Positions 38,083 through 50,700 of a stretch of DNA of 64,000 nucleotides are shown here, piece after piece. The stretch covers positions 14,768,646 to 14,832,645 of the forward strand of contig LS997562.1 of assembly GCA_000469685.2 (NCBI GenBank), written 5' to 3'. Under the pieces are notes generated by a model. It saw only the letters and a list, made by a program, of their open reading frames with translations. It did not search any database and was not told the origin of the DNA. Position 1 is the first letter of the stretch. Every line of letters starts with the position of its first letter. The DNA comes from Haemonchus contortus (lineage: Eukaryota; Nematoda; Chromadorea; Rhabditida; Trichostrongylidae). The position numbers and the translations under genes are program-made.

Positions 38083-38262
38083 TGGGCATCTGACCGATAC
38101 AGTGAGGTGTAGGAGTCAATGATTTTATCCTCCCAGAGCAATCTGGTTCCATTCCGCCGTTCCAATTATGGACTGTGAAGTTGACCTGAGCTGGATTCGA
38201 TACATGAACCATGCGTGTGATAGTGCGCCATTTGTCACTACACCAGCTCTGCTCTATCATTC
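38083..38262 (-). repeat. tRNA-derived SINE, copy S5 (diverged)
   Basis: Reverse orientation: TGATTTTATCCTCCCAGAGC, CCATGCGTGTGATAGTGCGC and CACTACACCAGC correspond to body and head of the other copies. Confidence 0.65.
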
Positions 38263-38570
38263 ACACTTATTCATTCATATATAAGTGAACGAACACCTAG
38301 GTTCGACTCGTTTTTGCACAGCGATTTGCTCTCGTAAAACTATTTTGTATGGGGGTTTCTAAGCGGAGGGGGGGGGGAGGTTTAGAGGAGATCGAGCAGA
38401 CCCCAAGCTCTGTGGTCATACTCCTAATCCATTGTAGCCTTGCAATGATAGGACGTTTCGAAAGAAGCAGCCTTCTTCCTTTACTTCACTTACTCGTATT
38501 GACGGAGTAAGTGTATTGAAGGCCAATTCTATTCCTCCTTCGTTATGACGACGTCTGTTCGAAAAATCCA

Positions 38571-39074
38571 TCAGAATCCTGATGCCCTCCAGTTTTGTTC
38601 GTTCACTAATTCGCTCAAATCTGAAACTTTTATGAACACATGAAACGTTTTTCCACGTTTCAATACTTTGCAGACGATATTTTTCGGTTTTTTGATGATC
38701 TGCTTGCTGAAGCACCTCTCTTCATGTTCTAGTGGGAAAGCGGCAAAAAAGTTACATCTAAAAATACTTTCCGAGTGGTTCTGTGGTATGTAGCTTCCAG
38801 TAAGCAGTGTACATAACAATAGGAAGAGCCAGTGACAGGAAAAGCGTAGATTTGTCGCCGCCATTGCGCCAGCCGGTCTGTGTTTGCTAGAGAACGGGTC
38901 CCAGCATAGGCGTTCTCCATGATTCGGTGTGCTCACGCTTTTCGTTCCCAACGTTCTTCTTCCTCGACCACCCTCCTCCATCCGCCTTTCGCTGTTCCTC
39001 ATCGACTTCTCATCACTTCTGAAGAAGGTGTCGTGCCCTTGTCGAGTTCTTCGTAGGTCGATGCCTCCACGCAT
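38571..39074 (-). CDS. Unidentified long open segment, minus strand
   Basis: Open for 167 codons from ATG 39074. An internal Met opens MAATNLRFSCHWLFLLLCTL, a signal-peptide-like start, so a gene beginning inside this segment is conceivable. The last part reads KPKNIVCKVLKRGKTFHVF. Parallel frames on both strands are also open, and no family was recognised. It may be an exon cluster of an unknown gene running towards 37.3 kb, or chance. Confidence 0.2.
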   Translation of the reverse strand: MRGGIDLRRTRQGHDTFFRSDEKSMRNSERRMEEGGRGRRTLGTKSVSTPNHGERLCWDPFSSKHRPAGAMAATNLRFSCHWLFLLLCTLLTGSYIPQNHSESIFRCNFFAAFPLEHEERCFSKQIIKKPKNIVCKVLKRGKTFHVFIKVSDLSELVNEQNWRASGF

Positions 39075-39294
39075 TGAGCCGATTTGCTTCGAGTTGGCAG
39101 GCGACGGTTTAGCGTTTGCTATTTGTGTGCTCGACGCATTGTTGCTGTGTTTGCCTTAGGCCATTTTTCAAACGTCCGATAGCGAGCTGCATGTGTTGCG
39201 AGACGGATTGCAATTAGACCGTCCAGTGACGGTCCGCTCCGGTCCCACTCCTTTGCCACCTCAGCTTGTTCAACTCCTCACAAGCTTTGCTACA

Positions 39295-39495
39295 GAATTT
39301 CGAGACTGGTAGCCGCTGATAAACCAGTAGCCGGCCAATTTTTGTAGAGTCCACCAGCTTGTTCCCTTTTCCCACCTTCCCTCTAAACATAATGGTTCTC
39401 CTACTGCTATTGGAGGGGAAGCCACCACATCGCCATTTGTTTCCACCTCAACTGAGATAATTTTGAAGCATTCTTTGTAGTTCCTACAGTGAAGC
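39295..39495 (+). repeat. About 200-bp direct repeat, copy 1
   Basis: Starts TTTCGAGACTGGTAGC, with GCTGATAAACCAGTAG, TTTTTGTAGAGTCCACCAGC and GCTTGTTCCCTTTTCCCACC. Repeated in the same orientation about 735 bp downstream. Confidence 0.8.
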
Positions 39496-40029
39496 TCATT
39501 GCTTTGAAGCATTGTTCATCCCTCAGTGTTTGCGCTTTTGAGCTGTTTGTTTAGGAAACTGTGCAAATTCAGATTGACTATGGAGAAATTTCAAATAAGG
39601 AAGTATGTGCAGATATCTTTGCAGAGATAGTCCATGTCCAGTTCGAGCTGATCCTTAATTGGGTCGAACCTTAAATTTTTTTTCTTTTGCAAGCAAAAAA
39701 AAGCTCTGTACCATCTTGACTCTCGGAATAGATCCATCAGGCCGATTTCTCTGAAATTGACGATCGCTGACATGGTCTGGAAGGTTTCTCCTGTCTTCTT
39801 CTATCTACTAAATTTGGAAGGCTACCTGTAAAACCTGACTGTCTTTATTATTCTGGCATGGTTTACCCATCAACGAGCAATTTTAAGGTCCTTTCAAGGT
39901 CCGGGATATGCCCAACTTGATAGAAAACTTTGAATGAGACGAATAAAGATGTGAAGCTCAATAAGTTCTATTTATTATTCTTTGGTACTATCTATTGGAC
40001 CTACTTGGTAAATAAGATAGGCTACAGGA

Positions 40030-40235
40030 CTTCGGGACTGGTAGCTCGCTGATAAACCAGTAGTTGGCCAGTTTTTGTAGAGTCCACTAGCTTGTTCCCT
40101 CTTCCCACCACTCAAGACATGGTGGCTCTCTTACTGCTCTCACGGGAAATGCCACCACACCGTCATTTGGTTTTACCTCAGAAGAGGTAATTTTGAGGCA
40201 TTGTTTGTAGTCACTACCGTGAAGCTCGTAGCTCG
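40030..40235 (+). repeat. About 200-bp direct repeat, copy 2
   Basis: Same blocks as copy 1: CTTCGGGACTGGTAGC, GCTGATAAACCAGTAG, TTTTTGTAGAGTCCACTAGC, and an ending GTGAAGCTCGTAGCTC that parallels GTGAAGCTCATTGCT. Estimated 80-85% identity by eye. Confidence 0.8.
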
Positions 40236-41134
40236 CTCAAAATGGACAAGTGTGGAGCGATAAGCTCTTGGAGATCTATTTTCTTTTGATGCAAGCGTCA
40301 AGTGTCAGTGCAAAAAAAAGCTTATTCCCATAAAGACCCCAGCGCGGTCAGAAAAGGGACACACTTTTCCCACAAACGGTCCACCGCTGGAGACTTTCAA
40401 ACAACTTGTATCCTCCTTCTTCCACTTTCTCTTCCCCTCTTGCCAGAATGGGAAATACCTGTTACTACCCCTTGTACCACTACCCCCTGTAACTTCTTAC
40501 CCAAGCTACTTTCATTTTTATCGTCAAGAATATGACTTTAGCGTCTTCGTCGTTTTCAGCCTTTTGTGTTCACTACAAATTTTTCTATTCAGAAAGTGGT
40601 TGTTCATTTTTTGTAGATGAACGCGAATCCAGTCTTTCTGTTTGTTTCCGCGCAGCTCCGGTGAACATTTCTGCTCATTGGAAATATTTATTCAAATCGG
40701 TTTCTCTTGCACATTCAAATTGGCCTAGCAGGACAAGCTAAAATAGTATGCGAGAACAGTACAGCTGTATCTTGAAGCAGAACGAGGAAAAGGCCGGGGT
40801 TGGCCGCTGCTTGAGATTGCCTCTATAGTTGACTTACTCGAGCTCCGTAATTCGGAAATTCGTCTAAGCAATTCGATTTCATACCGCCGTTAGGGACCTT
40901 CAACCTTTAATCAATAAGGAAAAGCCGCAACATAGGGCAATTTCGCAAAAAACTCGTATTTTCTTTGAACACCGGCTATGAATGACACAAGCTCTCCGTA
41001 GGCGACGTATGACTTCCTTTCCCGGCTATTATATGCATCCCATGTACCTTTGATGGCATCAAAAACGAGTTCGCTTGGGCTTAACCGTATTAGAACTGAT
41101 ATGGTGTATAGTGAAAGGGGACGCACTATCACAA

Positions 41135-41390
41135 ACGAAAGCCGTTAGGGTCGCATCTTGGATCGCAACTTGCCCAGGCTAAGCCGGGGCTCCCTCTGGA
41201 CCGCTTCGATTGTTTCAGATTCGTATAGTAGGATAAAAGGACTGATTCGTACATCTCCTGACCAGCGCACGTCATTGTATAGGGTCTGTACGCGCTCAAA
41301 AACGCCGCAACGATTCTGATTGGGAGTCAAATACGGGGCGCATTCCAAGGGCAACGTCAGAAGCTTTACCCTTTCATCCTTTTAAAGCCT
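41135..41390 (+). repeat. tRNA-derived SINE, copy S6 (diverged)
   Basis: Body and tail preserved: AGGATAAAAGGACTGATTCG, CATTGTATAGGGTCTGTACG, GATTCTGATTGGGAGTCAAA, TACGGGGCGCATTCC, GAAGCTTTACCCTTTCATCC. Head weak. Confidence 0.7.
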
Positions 41391-41700
41391 AATTCAAATT
41401 CACTATCACCCTTTTTCTTCATTTTTAGAATTCAGTTCTTGCGAGGATTTTTCTATGCAAAAACAGTTATTCATTTTTTGTAGTCTGGCAGAAATTCTGT
41501 CTTGCTGCTGAAACAATACTGTACTGAAGCGTTTCACAACACCTTACCTGAAGGTTGTATCGCTGTCACTACCGTCATCCACTGATTTTACTTATTTAAT
41601 TAAGCATTCATTTCATTTCTGCAATGTTCTACACTCTCAAGGCAGCTATCGTACCGATTCATTGTAAAAAGAACATTTTCTTTTCATAAACGTTCATAGC

Positions 41701-42000
41701 GCGGAGGTGGTGTAGTGGCAAGGGGCGTACTATCTCTCATGCATAGTCAGGAGTTCAAGTCTCGGATCGATATCCGCCTAGGCCAATTAAGCCTTCCATC
41801 ACTCCGGGGTCATTTAATTGGTTCCAGACTCGTCTGGGAGGGTAAAAGCTTTTACTTGTACAAAGGCTGCCAACGCAAGTTACTGTGTGGCCCACATGCG
41901 CATTCAATACGCCAGTACGGCTCTGAATGGTAGTCGAATGCGGGGCGCATCTCTCTGGCTGGGGATTAACACCGAAAACTTTATCCTTTATCCTTCATAA
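41701..42000 (+). repeat. tRNA-derived SINE, copy S7 (full length)
   Basis: Starts GCGGAGGTGGTGTAGTGGCA (box A), then GGAGTTCAAGTCTCGGATCG (box B), the body with TCGTCTGGGAGGGTAAAAGC and TACGGCTCTGAATGGTAGTC, and the tail AACTTTATCCTTTATCCTTC. One of the best copies. Confidence 0.9.
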
Positions 42001-44784
42001 ACGCTAATTTCCCGAACCCTTCGTCTGGATTCCATAGTCGAGCGAAATGTGCCTTGGAGCATGGTCTTTCCTTGACTCGTTGGGTGATACCTCTCTGTTT
42101 CCTGATCATCAGGGTTATATCAGCTGAGATGCTCGCCAAGGGGGTCACGACCACAGTTGGTACAACAACCCAGAACAACACCGTTACTTACCCTTCTGTT
42201 GTACCCTCGAAGCTTTTGAATGATCGTGCTCACCAATGACCTCGTAAGCTGCCTTTTGAATGGATTTTAAATGGCCCCATTGCTCATAGATACACGTTAA
42301 AAAGAGGGTTGTAGTAAAGGAAAAGCCACAGACTTAAGGTGGAGTAGGCAGGCCTAAGCCTAAGCGGGAGACATCCGGAGGAATTGAGAAAGCAAGCAAG
42401 CAATTCCTTGGGTGCCCTCAATTTTTCAATTTCCCTATTGTCTTTTCTATTTCCTCACCGGAGTTTCGTCGATCGTTAGAGAGGCACAGGGAGACCTCAA
42501 CACTTGGGGCGATTGGACATATTGGCCGGTCAGCGAAAAGGAATGGCTATCGAAAGAGGGAGTTTGTATTTCGATACAAGAAAGCGCAGACTGGCATTCA
42601 TATCTGCGAGCTCCGCCAACTACAAGCAGAGACCCTACGGCTTTCGACAGACTGTTGAAGATCGACCGGTTGGATTTGCTTTTCAAGAAAGACCTTCGGA
42701 TCAGAACGGTTTTCGAATGCGAACGAATGAAGGCCAAAATTTATAAAGAAAACGCTCATGCTGCTGCGGCAAATGAGAATAGGGGATGTAATTGGAGGAG
42801 CGATTTGGCCTTCACACATTTCATGCTCCTCAAAGACGCTATTTATTAAATTCTTTAGATACAGTATCCCTATTTTGTTGATTTTTAATCCCAAACTGCC
42901 ACTCATTGAGCTTATTTCATGAAAAATCTCGATTTTGAATAATTAAGTAATTCAGTTTGTGTCTACTTTCACTTTCCAACTGTTTTCTGGAATCTCTGTA
43001 ATTGGGCATTCAGGCAGACCTGCTTTCCTTCTCCTACAGCTTTTCTGTTAGAGTGAAAGGGATTAAGCCATGGATCCGATTATTCGGAAATGTGTTAATA
43101 AATAATGGAGGTGGTGTCGAACGGCCCATGAAGTCCTTTTCATTAGATTTAGATCTTTTCGTACATAATTGCCAGCGGACAACTATAAGATAAAAAATGA
43201 ATAAATTAAAAAAGACATGCTGTTGCAGATGAATGAGCCCTCTCGAAAATGGAGGGCGGGAGGCCCAGTTTTTCCCACTTCTGTCTGATTACGTACAAAA
43301 TTAGCTGGCTCGAAAAGAGGGACCGCTTCAGTTCGAGCAGCATTTTCACCGAGCCTCCTTTACCATCAATTTCGTTCCAGTCCAAGAAGAAGCCAATACG
43401 GTGGCTGGTCATTCTCAAAGAAGTTGTTCAGCTGTTCCAGCCAACTGTCAACATCAATCACAATGACTAATTTCGGCCAAAATGGTCAAAAGATTTCGAA
43501 ATTCAAAGACTACCCCAACCATTTTTTGAAAAAATTCCGAAAATTCTCTTATCAGTTGTGTCTGCTCATTGCCCCCTTCCAAATAATAAATATTTATGTT
43601 TGCCAAATGTTGTTCTTCCCCTATCAATGTGAACATTGAATACCAAGATGCTAAGCATTCCTTTCTTCCACTTTTGTCGTCAACAACAGTAAATATACTA
43701 ATTGACGCAGTAACAGTAAACAGTATTGCTTGCTATACAGCGTTTCCCATGGTTTTTGATAATCTTCGGAACATATCAAAATCTGGCAGCTTACTCGGTT
43801 CCTCGTCCGGGATTCAAGAAGAAGAGCAGAATTATCTTATCCTGAATTTAATTAAATTAATTAATTAGATGAAATTGGATTTGTTTTTTGATCGAGAAGA
43901 TGATGATCAACGCTGACAGACGGCTAGGCCCTACCCCCGCCCTCTACAAGCCCTTGATTTATGGGAGCTCTCAGAAGATGATTCATGTTCACCCTGGAAA
44001 GACCCAAACAAGATGAAATTGCTGGCCTGAATACCTTCTGACCACTCTCTCTTCCTCACTGATCAATGCCTACTCAGTACTCGAAAGGAGATTTCGGATG
44101 AAACTGGAAAAGGAACCTTTCTTTGCTAAAATTTTGACCTGAAAATTAGTTTTCAGTAGTCTTCCTACGGAGCTGTAAAACCATGGCCAAGAAAGTGGAA
44201 CCCTGTTCATTTGGAACACTGAGAGCTACCGCAGCAATCTGATCAAATGGCTATTTGTCACTCTTCCAGCAATCATCGCCTTCCAGCGATTCATTCTCCT
44301 GGAAACGGCCTTGCACTGCTCTGATTGACAGGGTTTTCCGAGAGAATAGTTGGGATTCGTGTCCTATTCGGTTTTTCCTCTTCCACCATAATGGTTTCCG
44401 TCCTCCCGAACGAGGAAATTTTATGTTATCCCTGTGTGGGCCTAGCTATTAGGCACATCCGACCCTGATCTCTACAGTCTTGGTTGCCAGAAACAGAGTG
44501 TATGCCATGAATTAGCGCTGTAGAGATATGTTCTGAACCCTTACTTAAGAGAATTTAGCCCTTAGTAATTAGGGAACGGCAAAACCTTCTCCTCAGATAC
44601 CTCGCACGTTCTCAGTCGACTTCTGCCTCTGACTGCTCATTCGCCATCTACACCGTTTTGTTTGTTTCCTTGCTCTTTCTTGTTTTCTTCCTGGGTAATC
44701 CTTCCGCAACCAACTAACCTCTTCCCAAGATCTCGATATCTTAATCATGAACCAATGTATTACAGCGAGCTCACCATTACCATC
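42001..44784. other. Spacer upstream of rege-1
   Basis: Contains a 438-bp region open in several frames (42412-42849) on both strands with no recognised family. The rest shows only short frames. It should include the rege-1 promoter, but no specific element can be named. Confidence 0.35.
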
Positions 44785-47700
44785 ATGGAGCGGAAACATC
44801 CTCCACTCCGTCGAGTCTCCCGAGCAATGCCAACAGGTGGAATGGCTATGGGAAAGGGAGGTCGTCGAGTGGACCTGAACGAAGAAGACAGTTGCTACAG
44901 CTCCTGCTCTGAAGAATCGCATCCGTCACTTTCTCGAGAAAGTTCCGACACCATCGGCTCAGATTTCGGCTTTGCACGACTCCATTTAGGTGCTGATAGA
45001 CCATTATCCATGGTTACAAAACTCACCTTGCAATCGATTCATCATTTCAGATGACGATCCTTCAGAAGCCATCACTCCGATGTCGGCGCCTCCACATCTT
45101 GTCGAATTCGCTAGAAATCTCGGCTACTCTGAGGATCGTTTGATAACTGTTCTCAGGAGAGTCGGCTGTGATGCTGGCCAGGTAAGAGGCATTTCTATGT
45201 TGTCTTCTGTTGCTGTGCTAGGCTTGCTTTACTATTTGAATAGTTTTTTCACTTCGAATTTTTTTCTTTTGGCAGCTTTGTTCTACTTCGAAGCATTCTA
45301 TTTACTAAAACATTACTTGTATAACTGTTTAAGCCTTGTATATTTAGGACAGGATATTGTCAGAGCTGGTTCAGATGGGACGAGGTAATAGCGGGATACA
45401 GTCGGAGCCGATCCCAGCAGCAGCGACGTCGTCGACGCTACGACCGATCGTCATCGACGGATCGAACATTGCCATGACGTCAGTTTTCTGTTATCTAATG
45501 TTGTAACGAAGAAAAAACCTTCCGGATTCTGAAAAACCGTCGTTCCCGCTTAGATCTGCACAGGGTGATTAGGGAGTGGACAGGGAGCCAGCGTGGGGTG
45601 CTTTTATGAGATAATCTAATTCTAGATTGAACTGTTCAATGGTACTCATTAACAGTAACGTGGACCGAAAGTTCGACTTCTCCTTCTCATCAATTTTTTC
45701 TGCTCCTTGTTTTCCCAGACGGCATTTTCATTTCGTACCCACCAATACTGGGCGAACCAAGTGCCTTCTTACCTTCAGATTATTTGGGAGGCGAATCGTC
45801 ATGAGGCCAGGTTTTGCTCTGCCGCCAAATGGAATTAATCACCGATAATTCAAATATATGTACAGAGCATTGTTATCAGCCACTATCAGCTCTTATCATT
45901 CAAAACAACCTTGCATCTTATATCAACTAACAGCATTTATTGAAGGTGCAAAAATGTCGGTATCAATATCAAAAGCATCGCATCGTCCCCGGAATGATAA
46001 GTTAGGGGTTAGAGGCAAGCGTCGTACGTACGCATCGGTGTTTGTTGAAATTGTTGCCGATCATGTGGAAAGGTTTACGTCCCAAACCCGAGTCTTCGAG
46101 CATTGAATATTCCAGACTGGATTCAGCGATAAAAACTGTTTTGTATAGAAAAATTCGATTTTTCAACTTGCAACTGTCCCATACATGGCAGAGAGGGCTC
46201 CACTGCTGCACATCATCAGAAATACTGCCAGAACCAGAATAGCTCTTTCGTTTCGAATTCCAGAACCTTTCCTGATGCTTACAGGGCTTTTTGATTAGTT
46301 GTTTACTTCCTCGTGACCGGGTTCGCGGGTTCGAGCCCCGCATCGGGCATAGGTTTTGCATTTAAGAGTGTTCCATTTTACTTTTATTCAACTTCCATTC
46401 ACATCAGTCTCTGGAGGAAGTTAAATGGCACTGGACTGTTCATGCAACAAGGTGAACTTGCGAATGATGCAGCCATCAATTGCTTCATTTCTCGATGCCC
46501 GAAATATCATTCGGTCCCCTTCAAGTGTCCAGCGATAACCCACTTGATAACGGGACGATTTTCGGGGCACTGCAGGACCGGTGGTAGAATAACAGCAAAT
46601 AATCGCCGGTGATAACCGGTTCCCAAACCAGAAAGTAGGGTTTATGGTTTGCGATTTTGTTTATGCGGAAAAGTTATTTTTGAAGAGGCTGATCAAGTGA
46701 TTGAGAATATTCCATGAATTGATTCCGCCATGGAAACCACGCCAGTGATTGCGACTTGGAGTTGGACCGGACAGAGATACGGCTGCATCACAATGACGCT
46801 TGGTCTCCGGTTGATAGCGGTTGATATAGCCATTTGTGGTTTTCACAGTGACATCTGTTGGTGCAAGAAGATTTTCTTCAACGAAAACAGGAAAACGATG
46901 ATATCGCTGAATCGATCACCGAATTCTGAACTTCGCAAGTGATATCAGAAGGTGAAAACTTTTAGACGCTTGAACTCTATGCCTTGTCATCGCACACCTC
47001 CAAAATTAATCGAAAAATTGGATCTCCTCAGCCATCACTGACGAGTAAGCATGAGGATATGGTGCCAGTTCTTTTACCGCGCCGAAGATGCCTACTATTC
47101 CACCTTTGTCGAGCTTTTTCTGAAAGCAGGGTAACATTCATAATACCACCCTACGCGGTTTCCTACGTCAATATTGTGCGAAAACCTGAATCTTTCTTCG
47201 TCAGTCAGTCTCTTTTTGAAATGCGCCACCGCATCCGACTTCTCCTCCGAATCGCAGCTGCTTTTGGATCCGTGTTTGGCCTATACGATGACTTGGGGTA
47301 GGCGACCGATGTTGAAATTCATCCTCCTAGTCGAGAATGGTACCAATTAACCTATACCGAAAGTATGGAAAGCTTGGTTGAATTGTGCGAGCATTGATCT
47401 AGGATTCGATCTCGGGCCATGCGTGTGGACAGTAATGACAGTTGGCCAAGTGTCCGCGGTTGCACTACCACGTAAACTCCCTTCTATTCCCAAAACACTA
47501 CACCTCCACCTAATGATAAGTATGGAGGGGATGAGCCGCATATGGTTAACCCGAACGAACTCCAATCATCGTAAATGATCAGCAGTGGATGAAAGTAATT
47601 GGAAGGCTATGGTCGCCGTGCTTCCTTGGAAAGCCACCATGTTTCCCTGCCCTCAACTGGCAGTATCCCAGCGATAGTTGTTAGCAAAGTCGGAGCTTAC

Positions 47701-50700
47701 TGTTCTCGTCGGTTGAAACAAAATCATTTCAACCCGAGTAACACATCGGGTGCTCAACGAACGCTAATGCTCTTTGTAGGGCCTTAGTCCTCTAAATACT
47801 ATAGATCTCTGCGGACCTCCGAAAACTTTTCGTACTGCGAACTTTCTACACTTCAGAAACCAGTCATTTTTAAACACCTTCAAGCTTTTCATGACCCATG
47901 CTGTCCATATTCAGACATGGACGGAAGGAAATGTTTTCCTGTGCTGGAATTCGTGACTGTGTACGATTTTTCACGGACCGAGGTCATGAGGACGTCCTGG
48001 TATTCATTCCACAATTCAGGTAGTGTAGCAATCCCTGGAAAGAGTTGTGTTTTTTTGATTTCCCTAAATGATCGCTGACCCTCATTCCAGGCGAGAAACT
48101 GCACGAGCAGACTGTCCTATCACTGATCAGCACATTCTGGACGAGTTGGACGCGGAGCGACGCATCGTCTGGACCCCATCACGGTCTGTTCACTTCTCAT
48201 TCGCAGTTGTGTTTGCAGTTCCTCCAATATTATGGAAACATCACTCAGCGCAAGCAAATTGTTTTGTGCTTATTGTTGGCGGCTGACAACAGAAACCAGT
48301 ATTTCCCTTCCACTTCCTACAGTATATGATGGACGGGAGACGGGCGTTAGGAACGATTGTGGGTAATCGATTTGCCGCACGCGGCTGTCGCGGACCACTC
48401 ATCGCCGTTATTACGGCTCTAGCGTTCTTCATACAGCTCAATCGATATGCGATCATTATTTTACGCATAATTCTACTATTAGCACTTTTGTTCTTGTTTT
48501 TCTTACCTGCAGCTGCATCCTGCCACATTCCGTCGCGCGCGACGCCTCTTTATCGCGACGCGACCATTTCGTTCCTAACGCACCACACCCTATGATAGAC
48601 TTATAATTAGGGAAAGGCGATTCCCAAATGAATGGATTAGTTCTCTATAAACGACAGTGAATTCTCCCGATTCTCCGATGTTCTCCTCACTTTTTTTCTG
48701 AATTTAGTGGAAGAGAAAAATATAATTGAAAACAGTTATTTTAGTAACATAAAGAGCTGATAAAATCCTGTAGAGCCTCGCCCGCTACCAATGAACCGAA
48801 CCCTCCACGGAGGGGTGGAAAGCATGGTTGTTCTGGGCAGATGTCGATCTGGTATTCGATTCACGGACCGAGCTCATGTGGCAATGCGCCACTGACCACC
48901 ACACCACCTCACAGTCCATTCTGGCCGTGGGATGCTTAATTGTCTTTCTTGGAGGGAAAAACTTTGTTTTTAGAATGAATTTCTCCATGAGTTTCACTGG
49001 ATTTCTTGGAAATTTCTCGATATTGCATTTACACCGCGAGTATGAAGACAACGAGTTGGCTCATGGCGCAAGTCTGACCAAAGCCCACTTGAACGATTTG
49101 GGTTTGAGGCAGGGTTTACAATCCGCAGGGTTCAGCTGCCATGTCGCCGTGACACCTCCATCTCTTACGATCAATAAGGCTCGAACCAGAGCACTACGGC
49201 ATGTAGTAGTGAGATATCACTTGTTGCTGCAGAAATGGGTCCATTGGAAAAGTCAATACAGCAGAGTAATTAATTTCTTTTGTTTAGTAAATATGGTATC
49301 GTTTTTCTGTAAACAAAGGTTTTTTGTGGTAACTGGCATGGTGGTAGTCCAAAAATGAATCGGAAGAGGATAGGAGTGGAACGATCCCCTGCTCTTTCAA
49401 ATCAATAGTATTTCTCGAAGAGGGCGAGATGGATGTGAAATCGTCGTACAGACCTATCGAATTCCTTAGAAAACTTTGAGAAGTCCAGCAGATGACCGGA
49501 AACGATTACCTAAATCAAAGAGCTCACTTGTTGCTCTGTCTTCACTAATTATCTGATCCCTTGACGAACGGTGTGTCCACAGAAATTGCTTTTGCCCTTG
49601 AATTCTCATTTCTCAATCAATCTGCAAAGTGCCTACTCCCATGTGTGTTCTTCTGCATCGTTCTCATAATGAAAAAAACCTTTCAGACGCATCAATGGGC
49701 GTCGGATCGTCTGCCATGACGACCTGTACATACTGAAAACGGCAGAGGAGAAGGATGCTGTCGTAGTGTCTAACGATGCCTACAGGTCCGTACTGAGACC
49801 TCCTCGACGGACGTTTTCCTTCAAACGATGATCTGTCGTGTTTCAGAGACCTGCTCCGTGAACATCCTCAATATCGCCGTATTGTGGAGGAGCGCTTGCT
49901 CATGTACAGCTTTGTGGACGGAAAGTGAGTATTTCTAAATGAATTTCACCACTCGCTTCAAACCATGCAATTCAGGTTCATGCCTCCAGAGGATCCACTT
50001 GGGCGGTACGGTCCCCGTCTACAGCAGTTCCTCTCCAACAACTCGGCCCCGTCAACCGCTCAACTCTGTCCTTATGCGAGGAAGTGCACATATGGCAGCA
50101 AATGCAAGTGGGTACAACTGCTGCCATCCTCAGAGCTTGGCCCAGTGGAGCCCAATTACGTTCCCATTCAGGTATTATCATCCCGAACGACCCAATGGAA
50201 TGCATGTCAGCGTGACGGATCGCTTAATGCGCGAGAAAAATCAGAACAGACCGTCGACTTTACGTAAGTTTGGGGCGTGGTCACCTCTGGAACATATGTA
50301 TCTATACTGAATATTGGACAATTGCAGGCCCACTGATGCAGATGGAAGGCCCAAAAGCGGACCACCGTAGCATTGGAAGAACTCGATCACTAAACATCGA
50401 TCCACGATCGGTACAAGAGAGCAAGGCAACAGTACGTGGATCCACATCTATTACTGAACTGTTAAAAGGCCAGAAAAACGGCCAGGACGTAAAAAAGGCC
50501 CTAAAAGGTCTAATCGGTGCATACCTTGGGATAGCTCGTCCAAATACAACTTCCATGCAGCTTCTGTCGCCGCATGCTCGTCCGACTCCTGATTTTTCAA
50601 AAGCCTTATATATCTCTAAATACGCCGATTCCTGAGTCTTCTTCCATACTACTTTGGACTGCCACTTCCAATATTGGCCTGAAACTAGATACCACAAAAT

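Noticed and set aside
41701..41780. Genuine tRNA gene at the head of a SINE
   Set aside because: Box A and B are present, but the acceptor and anticodon stems do not close. The same head recurs with the same non-tRNA body in many copies.
42412..42849. 146-codon open frame as a gene
   Set aside because: Three frames are open on the two strands, with no splice context or family resemblance. Open space alone is not evidence.
44662..44784. Longer REGE-1 N-terminus from 44662
   Set aside because: The first codon is TTG, and a likely trans-splice acceptor at 44756-44765 lies between. An out-of-frame ATG at 44747 also argues for a start at 44785.
46260..46347. Functional tRNA gene
   Set aside because: The T arm is perfect, but no D arm or anticodon arm fits upstream and the acceptor 5' strand pairs imperfectly. 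Listed only as a tRNA-like fragment.
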